Positions 56,601 through 64,000 of a stretch of 64,000 nt of DNA are shown here, piece after piece. The notes below the pieces were generated by a model. The model did not search any database and was not told the DNA's origin. It saw only the letters and a list, made by a program, of their open reading frames with translations. The stretch comes from Mermis nigrescens (lineage: Eukaryota > Nematoda > Enoplea > Mermithida > Mermithidae). Position numbers and translations under genes: made by a program. The stretch lies in contig JAVLUZ010000771.1 in assembly GCA_036768485.1 (NCBI GenBank), forward strand, positions 1,046,862 to 1,110,861. The letters run 5' to 3'. The number at the start of each line of letters is the position of its first letter. Within the stretch, counting starts at the first letter, position 1.

Positions 56601-59600
56601 CTCGTAATTGATGAAAATAATTTCAGGCCTTGCTCTAAAATTAGCATGCGGATTTATTCCGATTCGTTTTTAGAATTATTCATAAAAATCTTTCTTATTA
56701 TTCGAGAAATTCTGAATCTAAAAGTATTTATTTAATTAATTTAACATTTAATATTAATTTTATTTAATATTTATTTAGTTTTATTCTAACATTTTCGAAG
56801 CGGGATAAAAAGTTTTTCAATTGGTCACACTGCTTGTCATTATGTGAATGGAAACATGCGTCTTTTCATGTCCGTATATAGGATTCGCTCGAGAAAATTT
56901 GCTCTTTTAAGTGTTTCAGGCTAGTCAAAAATTGACGTTTGCATTTTTTATTCATGGAAACCTAAAAAAATCAAATTTTAAAAATGTTAATTTTTGAACA
57001 TTATGCATATATAAATTTAGGCTGTTTCAAAAGGAATCAACCGTTTCATATATAATACGTATATTAAGTTTTTCGCATAAAGTTTATCGATAGATAGCAA
57101 TTTTTTTGTCCTTCCTATCTACAAAAAGATGCAAAATCGTGTCTAAAAAGCTGAAAATTTTGACATTTTTCGACATTTATAGATTAAAATGTCTAAAATT
57201 TCGGATTTATACGGCATGCACGTTTTTACATTCTTTTCGCCTCGGAGGAACTATAAGATTAATTTAAACAATGAAATGTAATAAACTTTGCCAAACAACT
57301 TAATTGCTAGATTTTTTTCATTAAGACAAGCTACCAGAAAACAGGTTGAAAAATATCGGTTCAATACATATAACGTTAAATTGCTTTTGAACGCATTATA
57401 TACACTTTCGATATTTTGGCGATTCTGTGGGGCATATTATGTAAAGTAAGGTTGGTGAATAATCTATCTGTACATACAGGGGCGTAACCAGGATTTTATT
57501 TCGGGAAGGGGGCCCGAAAATTTCGAAGTCTTATATCTCGAGAACTGTTAGGAGATACGCTAAAATAATGACATTTTTGAGCGTTTGTCGATGAGATCTA
57601 TGCCATGGTGAAGAAAAATTTTTAATAAAATTGAATAAATTTTCTTGTTCGATTTCAAACTAGGATATAAAAAATTTATCCTCCAATTTATCTTTTTGAC
57701 TAATTTCTCAATATCAAGTGAAAGCTTGACTCCAAAACATTTCGGAATACTTTTCTTTGCATTTCATTTTGCGGTTTCGCAAAGACAACTAATGAAGAAA
57801 ATAATGAATCGGCGCCAAGCGCCGAAAATTTTTGACAAATTCGCTATTTTTAAGTCAAATTTGGGCTTCTAAGCTAAGAAATAAGATAGAAAATAAAAAA
57901 TTTGGCGCGAAGTGCCGGAAAATTGTGAGTTTAGTTGCTCAAAAGTGTTCTAGAAACACATTTTGGCATACCTTTTAGTAGATTTCGAGAATTTTCAATT
58001 TTTTCCTTTGAGGGACCCTTGTGAAAAAATAAAAATATTTTTTATCTCGGGGGGAGGGCGAATTCCCCCCCCGCCCTCGGCTGGTTACGTCCTTGTGTAC
58101 ATATATACTAGAAACGCCTGAAAAATTCGATTTTTGTGGCAAATAAAAAAAGATGATATAAATAAAAAACCATCCTACTCACAGGATTTTTGTAATACTG
58201 AAAATCTAATTTTTAGAAAATTCGATCGTTTTCTTCGACGATTGTCATGGAATTCGCTTTTCCTCAAATTATTAGTTAAAAAATTTATGTTATCGTTGAA
58301 TTATTCCCATGAAAATCGAACGATTTGGTTTTTCCACTTAAATTTTGAAACGCCTTCTGTTAATTCCAATATTAACTGTCTCATGATTACCGATTTGATG
58401 AATGTCCTTTCGTCTGTGTCTTCTTCGCCTTCATTTGTGTATATAGTTGTTCGTTGATTATTGATTTTAGATCGCGGGTAGTCCGGGTGTAAACTTCATG
58501 CAACCAAGGTTTTCACCAGGTGGCGACATTTTCTATATTTCCGATGAAACGGACTGGTGGAATTTATATGCTTTTCAAAATATCGGTGAGACTTGTGCAT
58601 ACGACCAGACATGCACAGCGTGGGACTAAAAACATGTAAAAATTTCGAGAAAAATCAAAAAGGTCGAACAAATTGAGCAAACTAATTCGTAACGTGAGTA
58701 TATGGCGCGAAGCGCCGAAAATCTAAGACTTCTGAGCAAATAGATAGCCAGAACGCTTAAATAAGCGCGTTTTCAACGGATTCTTTGGATATTTTTGAAA
58801 AATCGCGAATTCTGGTAGGGTTGTAAAAATTTCTGGAGGGGGAAAAGATTCTCAATAAACCCCGCCCAAGATCATGTTTGTATATGACTACTTTTTAGTC
58901 AGTAATTAGCTCAAACATGTTTCGAATTTCGATACGACTAAAAAAGGGTCATTTACATTATATATTGAGACGCAAAATACGTTATCGCCGAAAGGTAAAC
59001 GTGATAATTTTTGCTCTTTTTTAGTATGAGCGTCGTAGATAACTAATTTCGGACTCTTATGCTAACTGAATACATAATAAATATTAAATATTAAATACAT
59101 AATAAATAATTACTGACTAGCAAAGAAAAATGCTCCGATGGAACAAAAAAGGTCGAATATACTTGGGATTATGGATTATCAAGGATGTAAAAGGATGGGA
59201 CAAGGAAGAAGCTACCTATGCCCACAGAAGTCACAAAGAAAAACAAACTCAGCTTTGGCATCCAAGCCTACAAAAGTCACAAAATATGCTAAAAACCACA
59301 CTTTTTTAAGCAACGCAAAAATCGAAGTATATTCTGTAACCTGCAGAAGGGAGCAGCACTTCAATCTAAGGAATGAAAACAAAGCTTGGGTAGCTTAAAT
59401 CCAACAGCCTTACCAAAGCAATTAATGATGAACTTTCCCATTGCTGAGTGGCAAAATTGCATTAGACTTCTAATGTACACTAACAGCCCAATTTATGTGG
59501 ATTAAATTTAGTGAGTCGTAATTTAAACAAAGTTATATGCGCCTAATATTGATTTACAGCTGTCGAAAACGGATAATAAATTTAATTTTTATGTTACCTG

Positions 59601-62600
59601 CACATTGACTAGTAGAATGACTGCATGTGATATGCTAAGTTAGTAATAATGAAATACTAATAACTTAATAATACATTTGCCAAATGCATTACACTTTGTT
59701 TTCTATCAGTCACAGTATGAAACAACTCAGAATTAAACGTAATCTGCTAAACTCACATAATATGCTTTCAAGCTATTATATCGATCAGTGAAAATTATCA
59801 TAAGATTATACATGTTTTTTAGAGGCCGCAGAATATACTTCAATTTTTGCGTTGCTTAGAAAAATGTGTGATTTTTAGCATATGTTGTGAATTTTGTAGG
59901 CTTTGATGCCAAAGCTGAGCACATTTTTTTGGGACTTCTGTAGGCACAGGCAGCTTTTTCCTAGTGCCCTCCTTATACATAATTAATAATCCACAATCCC
60001 AAGTATATCCGACCTTTTTTGCTCCATCGGAGAATTTTTCTTTGCTAGTACCCTACTTTTAAATAACATGATTCAGTAAATCAGTCGGTAAACACACACG
60101 GTACCATGCCGTAATAATGACAGCAGTAACGCGGAAAACAATATTGTTCTTAACATCAGTATTATCTTTTATAAACAAGACAACCTTTTCTTATTTGAAC
60201 TAATCAAATGTTTTTAGCGTAAAATTTACGCAATTACTGGGTGTAAAAAACACTTAGACACTCAGATTCGTAATCCTGACATTAAATGGAACCTTTTGAA
60301 AAAATTTAGCTACTGCAACGCTCTGAAACTAAACTTAATTCCCAGTGTAAACATCCTACAACGAATTGGTATGAAGAAAATATAGTGTCAGATTCGTAAT
60401 CCTGGCCTTACGGAACATATTTTGAACAAAATTCACGTTTTGCAATGCTCTGGTAGTAAAACAAATTTGTAGTGTATACCTTACACATATAAATAAATAA
60501 ATAGTGCAAACTTTACACACTTACTTGGTGTAGAGAAAACTAAGAGTCAGATTCGTAGTTCTGATGCTACATAAAACATTTTGAAAAAATTAAGCTTCCG
60601 CAATACTCTAGGACTGAAGTCAGTTTTCAGTCTAATCTTTACACAGCTACTGGGTGTATAGAAATTTAATAATCAGATGTAATCCTGGCATTACGTGGTC
60701 ATTTTGGAAAAAAATAATATGTTATTAAATGTTCTCGAAGCGAAATGAATTTTTAGCGTAAACTTCGCAGTTCTACAACAAATGAATAGTGTAAACTTTA
60801 CACAAGCAATGATTGCAGAGAAAACTAACTATCAGATTCATAATTTTGATGTTATGGAGAACTTTTTGAAAAAATTCATGTTTCGCAACGCTCTGGTTCT
60901 GGATACAAAATGAATTTTTTAGTGCAAATTTAACACATCAACAATAAATGAATGGTGTAAACTTTACGCAACTACTGGGTTTAGAAAAGTCTAACGGTCA
61001 GATTCGTAACTCTGATGTTACATAGAACATTTTGAAAAAAATTGAACTTCTCCAACGCTGCAGAACTGAACTTAAAATTTTGGTGTAAACTCTGCACAAC
61101 TACTGGTTGTAAAGAAATTTAATAGTCAGATTTGTCATCCTGACATTACGAGAACATTTTGAACAAAATAAATCAGTAATGTAAACTTTACACAAGTAGT
61201 GATTGCAGAGGAAACTAACAGTCTCTGTATTGATCTTAAGCGAACGCGGTCAATTTCATTGTGTAACGCTTAAACCCTAGTATTTTTCCATAAATAGGTT
61301 TTTGTGGGGAATCTTAAACAAAAAATTTTGCATGCATAAACAAGTCGAAAACTCAGCCAAAATGGGTCTTTTCACCCTCGGATTTTCACACTCTGTACAC
61401 TCCTTGAGAAGTATTGCGAAATTCAAAAAACAAAAAACGTATATCTAGGGAAGTATCCTCTACTATTCTATATTATTAAATTTTATAAGGCATTTACAGA
61501 GAGTTGTGTACATGCTGCAGAAAAAACCAATAAAATTCGCTAAATGCTATGACGTTACGCCAAAACTTAACACGCTCATTACATACTCGATATTAAGTGT
61601 AAACAAAAACAAAAAGCTCCATCAGATTTGTACCCTTACAGCTGTAGGGGTAGACATATGTAAGGGGTACCCAAGTATATTATAGGTGCGCACTAACGCG
61701 CTACCTATGATTATTTAAGATTCCTATCCGGTTTTCGATTGAATAAATCGCTAAATTGTGATACTCATAAAGTACGAGTATGTTGATTTAAAATCGAATC
61801 CAGTCAGTGGAATGTATTGAACTTACATATGTGTACCCTAATCATTGTACAATTGATTTTGTCTTTACCACTTTCGTCTCTTTAAATGCCTCTTTGTGGA
61901 AACATGATGCACCGTACGATGCGTATTTCTGATTTAATATCTATTTTCGACCATGGTTTATTGCTTCTAGACATTTATAAACTATTTAACACGGTATCTG
62001 ATTAATTTTTCAAAATATCTTGTTGACTATCGACGAAGAAAGTTGTTAAAACTCGTTTCATAAACGCAGTGGGCCTGCTGTTACTCTATAATTTACATTG
62101 TGTGCAGGCCCGTATCCAGGATTCGGCCAAAAGGGGGCGAACCCAACATAACGTGGTATATATCTCGGAAAATTGGCTGGGACAGCTCGCATAAACAGCA
62201 TTTTCCGACGTTTTTCGATATTCTCTATTCTTTAAGATAATAAAATTCGAATTCCATTGAGAAAAAAAATTTACTAAAAAAACTACTCAAATTGTCATTT
62301 TTTCTCCGCGCTTTAGCCAAAATGATGGACATTATATTTTTTCATCTTTCCGTGCATTATCTTACCTTCCAGAAGTTTTTTCGGTCAAGGGGGCGCCCCC
62401 CCGCCCCACTTAAATACGACCCTGATTATAGGTGCATATTTCTTCTAAGAACTATTTGCTGTTCCTCACAAATGCGCATGATTTTCATTTTCTATACCTG
62501 CCTGGTTGTTAGTTCACACTAGTGATGCGTCCAGAAGCAGAACTTTACTTTTTGTCTAGTCTATAGTCTTATTTTCCATCCAGAAAGTTCATATCGATCG

Positions 62601-63688
62601 AAGCAACACTGTTGAAAACATCAGCTGCTCTTACTTATAACTGTATTAACAAATGCGTCTTTTTCTTTCAGTTTCCTACACAATCAGAAATTAAGTGAGC
62701 TTTTCATTCCTATGGAGAACAATATTGCGTCATCATAAGTGGATCATACTTGATTGACAACTGATGTGTAAAAATGCTCTATATTTAACTGAAAGTGAAG
62801 AGAATGTTCGTTTTTTATTAATACGTGTGTAGGAACTGTGCATGATCCGGGGGTTTCAACCCCCCCTCAGAAAAATTTTCACCTTCTCCCCCCTCAGAAA
62901 TTTTTTCATCCCCCAAGAATTCGCGATTTTTCGAAAGTTTACAATAATTTCATAAAAATTCGTAGCAAAGGTGCTCTCTAAGCGTTTTCAGCTATCTATC
63001 CGTTCAAAAGTGTCAAATTTTCGGTGCTTCGCGCCATACACATGTTTTAGATATATTTTATCCATTTTGTCCGGCTTTTTTATTTTTTCCAGGATTTTCT
63101 ATGTTTTTATGCTTTAGAAAGATGGAGCATCGTCAAAAATGCCGAAAAACGGTGTTTTTGACGCGTACCTACCTACCATTTTGAGTCTAAAAAGACGCTT
63201 AAACTCCCCTCCCCCAGAATTCCCTTGCTGTTTATTTCTGATGGGAACCACGCATGCGATTTGTCTAAAAAGTCCTTTTTGTTTATATTGACGTGTTTCT
63301 ACTGGCTTTCATGGACACTCGGTTTTATTTCATTCAATCAGGTACAAGTGAGGAACCAACTGGCCATCCATTGTTTATCGAAGTCTTTCTGTTATCAATC
63401 CAAATTTTGCATACCCATCGGTAAAAAGAAGCAGCAAATAGATAAGCTACCGAACTGCATTACGTAATCAACCGAGACAATCACTTTTCGTTTGTAAATT
63501 GTAAATGTAGAACTAACAGCTTAAGTCGGCTTTTAAATCTTGCTGAGCGTGTGATTTTATATTTAGGCAGTCATCACAATGTGCAAGCGTTAAACAGAGA
63601 GCTAGGCGGTCCGCAATGGGTTTTTGGGTCAGATGCTTACGCTTTTGATCCGGGAAACAGCGGCGACGTTGCCGTATCTTTTGGAAAT
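47529..63688 (+). CDS. S9-family serine peptidase (acylaminoacyl-peptidase/DPP-like), N-terminal 303 codons in seven exons
   Basis: Seven exons (47529-47652, 48593-48876, 54813-54914, 54989-55075, 56480-56554, 58471-58585, 63567-63688) total 909 bases with every intron phase matching. The protein begins [15 protein letters not shown], typical of this S9 group, and continues [81 protein letters not shown] and [16 protein letters not shown]. These are blades of the N-terminal beta-propeller that gates access to the active site. The catalytic alpha/beta-hydrolase domain (Ser-Asp-His) should lie beyond 64000. The enzyme is expected to be a cytosolic peptidase acting on short or N-acylated peptides; the exact substrate is not deducible. 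An upstream in-frame ATG at 47391 would add about 46 residues, some basic, which could be a targeting peptide. Confidence 0.92.
48240..48450. repeat. S-family repeat in S9 intron 1
   Basis: CACCTAAAAATGGCCAAAAACG and the flanking AAATGACCGTCAATTTTT match the S family. The rest of this 940-bp intron shows nothing recognised. Confidence 0.55.
48593..48876 (+). CDS. S9 peptidase exon 2
   Basis: The acceptor is CGTTAAG (weak pyrimidine tract) and the donor AAT/GTGAGT. It encodes [23 protein letters not shown] and [13 protein letters not shown], strongly conserved propeller strands. Confidence 0.92.
49668..50694. mobile_element. hAT-like element E with perfect 8-bp TSD, nested in F
   Basis: CAGTGGCGGATCTAGGATTT on the left and CTTAGATTCAACCCTG on the right are flanked by CTTGCAGC at 49660-49667 and 50695-50702. 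No own coding region. T1 is nested in it. Confidence 0.95.
49910..50352. mobile_element. hAT-like element T1 with perfect 8-bp TSD, nested in E
   Basis: CAGTTTTTCTTGTACAAGG on the left and GAATACAAAAAGCGTG on the right are flanked by GCGCGAAG at 49902-49909 and 50353-50360. The target is the GGCGCGAAGCGCC hairpin itself, and the intact hairpin of E2 at 27963-27975 shows the state before insertion. Confidence 0.9.
51628..51960 (+). repeat. Degenerate tandem repeat, TAGCTATATAGC units
   Basis: About seven units of 40-50 bases combine AGCTATTTAGCC or its complement with TTTTTGAGCTCA-type pieces. It lies in S9 intron 2. The stretch 51200-51628 holds nothing else recognised. Confidence 0.7.
52060..52405. 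repeat. X-family repeat
   Basis: It matches 2880-3229 (TATAAAACGCTTTTTCGTG, GATGCGTAAAACGTTCT) and carries AGCGCGAAGCGCC at 52286-52298. Confidence 0.6.
52538..53512. mobile_element. hAT element F2 with near-perfect 8-bp TSD
   Basis: TAGAAGTGGACCGGTGCCCC on the left and CCGGTGCCAGTCCCATCCCTA on the right are imperfect inverses. ATTTGAAT and TTTTGAAT flank them, seven of eight bases equal. CACCGG/CCGGTG hexamers lie inside the ends, mostly at the right. No coding region was recognised. Confidence 0.8.
53636..54384. mobile_element. G-family composite G3
   Basis: CAGATATGCACAGCATGGG on the left and GATCATGTATGAGTAGG on the right are flanked by CCTATGAG and GCTATGAG (seven of eight). Internal sequence shows parts of two G copies stacked, with two AGATCATGTATG ends. 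Confidence 0.7.
54393..54784. mobile_element. Y-family hAT-like repeat Y2 just before exon 3
   Basis: CAGGCCCGTATCCAGGATT starts at 54393 and CTTAAATTCGGCTCTA ends about 54784, matching Y1 at 62105-62424. It finishes about 28 bases before the S9 exon 3 start, so it abuts the acceptor region. Confidence 0.65.
54813..54914 (+). CDS. S9 peptidase exon 3
   Basis: The acceptor is GAATTTCAG and the donor ATA/GTAATT. It encodes [20 protein letters not shown], then IVSINVQTG. It is exactly 34 codons. Confidence 0.92.
54989..55075 (+). CDS. S9 peptidase exon 4
   Basis: The acceptor is ATATTTAG and the donor ATG/GTAAGT. It encodes [16 protein letters not shown] and QWKHPNM, 29 codons. The preceding intron is only 74 bp. 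Confidence 0.93.
56060..56420. repeat. G-family repeat in S9 intron 4
   Basis: GCATGGAAATTCCGTGGG, the CTTTCTTTCTAGAACAC block and GGCGCGAATCGCCG match G copies; the right end reads CCCTAAGATCACGTAT. No clean TSD. The stretch 55076-56060 has no recognised feature except a GGGGTTGTGACGGGGGTAGG-like G-run near 55560. Confidence 0.65.
56480..56554 (+). CDS. S9 peptidase exon 5
   Basis: The acceptor is TTATTCAAG and the donor AAG/GTAAGC. It encodes [16 protein letters not shown], 25 codons. HPNM from exon 4 joins PWDDTE, a hallmark block. Confidence 0.93.
57477..58095. mobile_element. hAT MITE Z with perfect 8-bp TSD
   Basis: CAGGGGCGTAACCAGGATTT on the left and CGGCTGGTTACGTCCTTG on the right are flanked by TGTACATA at 57469-57476 and 58096-58103. 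The interior holds GGCGCCAAGCGCC (57811) and GGCGCGAAGTGCC (57904). It lies in S9 intron 5. Confidence 0.93.
58471..58585 (+). CDS. S9 peptidase exon 6
   Basis: The acceptor is TGATTTTAG and the donor TCG/GTGAGA. It encodes [20 protein letters not shown], then DWWNLYAF. Phase 1 at the end matches exon 7. Confidence 0.93.
58606..58880. mobile_element. G-family MITE G2 just after exon 6
   Basis: CAGACATGCACAGCGTGGG on the left and CCCAAGATCATGTTTG on the right are flanked by CATACGAC and TATATGAC, six of eight bases equal, the two differences being C/T. It starts 20 bases after the S9 exon 6 donor. Confidence 0.75.
59117..60048. mobile_element. Element Q with inverted arms of about 230 bp
   Basis: CTAGCAAAGAAAAATGCTCC on the left and the inverse at the right continue pairing through ACAAAAAAGGTCG, ATATACTTGGGATT and AAGAAGCTACCT-like segments. 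No TSD longer than two bases was found. The loop (59400-59810) is AT-rich without coding. Confidence 0.8.
60210..61220 (+). repeat. Tandem satellite-like array, about seven units of 120-165 bp
   Basis: Each unit contains CAGATTCGTAATCCTGAC-like sequence, GAACATTTTGAAAAAATT, a GCAACGCTCTGGAACTGAA-like block and GTGTAAACTTTACACA. Units start near 60262, 60390, 60548, 60672, 60832, 60996 and 61128. It lies in S9 intron 6, beside Q. Confidence 0.8.
61250..62104. other. S9 intron 6 stretch with little recognisable
   Basis: The part at 61310-61450 resembles 2760-2900. The remainder to 62104 shows nothing I can name. Confidence 0.5.
62105..62424. mobile_element. Y-family hAT-like repeat Y1
   Basis: CAGGCCCGTATCCAGGATTC on the left and CTTAAATACGACCCTG on the right are imperfect inverses. 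The flanks ATTGTGTG and ATTATAGG agree at five of eight bases, an old or doubtful TSD. Confidence 0.65.
62838..63235 (-). repeat. G-family repeat in S9 intron 6
   Basis: TGCATGATCCGGGGGTTTCA on the left and CCCCCAGAATTCCCTTGCTG on the right, with GGTGCTTCGCGCCATACAC and GTTTTTGACGCGTACC inside, match the other G copies in inverse orientation. Confidence 0.65.
63567..63688 (+). CDS. S9 peptidase exon 7
   Basis: The acceptor is TATATTTAG and the donor AAT/GTACGA. It encodes [20 protein letters not shown]. The remaining 312 bases show no further exon, so the next exon is outside the window. Confidence 0.92.
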
Positions 63689-64000
63689 GTACGAATAAAG
63701 AAAATAATTATTATTTAGTTTCAACTTTATATGCACGGATAACACGAACGCTGATCAAAAATCGTATGTAATACAAAGAAATAAGCTGGTTTGCATAATG
63801 GTTAAATAGAGGCTTTTTTTGACCGCTGTCAGGGGCAGAAATAAAAGCATTAAGGAAGGCGTACGAGATAATGGTTTGTCTTGGAAAGTCAACATTATTT
63901 GTAAAAACGGGGAACTCCGCTCAGAGTCGGCCACCTTATTCCTTCGAAAATTGTGCTTCCCCTCATCGACTTTTAGGCCGAAACTTGCTTTTTCTTAGAT

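Noticed and set aside
47529..63688. S9 peptidase as bacterial contamination or recent bacterial transfer
   Set aside because: It is split by at least six GT..AG introns filled with the same transposons as the rest of the window, so it is a resident nuclear gene.
1..64000. LTR retrotransposons or integrated viral sequences
   Set aside because: No gag, protease, integrase, capsid or viral polymerase motifs and no paired long terminal repeats were seen.

Overview
The window is nuclear DNA from an invertebrate animal whose species I cannot name. It is AT-rich, its genes are split by GT..AG introns, and most of it is transposable-element sequence. Only two host genes are clearly visible, and both run off a window edge. 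No bacterial operons, rRNA genes or CRISPR arrays were seen. A 100-N assembly gap lies at 16574-16673.

Left part (1-12 kb). A kanadaptin (SLC4A1AP) gene lies on the minus strand. Five exons are recovered between 11741 and 311, and they join in one open frame with matching intron phases. They encode the FHA domain and the first residues of the dsRNA-binding-like domain; the C-terminus lies beyond position 1. Intron 1 (about 6.8 kb) holds two hAT-type transposons (5027-7633 and 8882-10555) and smaller repeats.

Middle (12-47 kb). No host gene is recognised over about 35 kb. The region holds hAT-type elements and MITEs with 8-bp target-site duplications (TSDs), PIF/Harbinger-like elements with TTA duplications, mariner-like MITEs with TA ends, foldback-like structures, a Merlin transposase with one frameshift, and a nearly intact CR1/L2-type non-LTR retrotransposon on the minus strand (about 41.5-37.6 kb) with three degraded relatives. 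Exact TSDs allow the insertion order to be read. Between 26.1 and 37.5 kb elements are nested up to six deep.

Right part (47-64 kb). A plus-strand gene for an S9-family serine peptidase (acylaminoacyl-peptidase or DPP-like) is recovered as seven exons from 47529 to 63688. They join in frame to give exactly 303 codons of the N-terminal beta-propeller. The catalytic domain lies past the window end. One intron is only 74 bp; the others are 0.9-5.9 kb and largely filled with transposons, including a four-layer nest at 48.9-51.2 kb.

The most notable pattern is a set of hAT-like families with related termini (CAGTGATCGG, TAGTGATCGA, TAGGGATG). Each carries GC-rich hexamer arrays just inside its ends, and the hexamer differs by family (CCTCGG, CCCCGG, TTCCGG, CACCGG).
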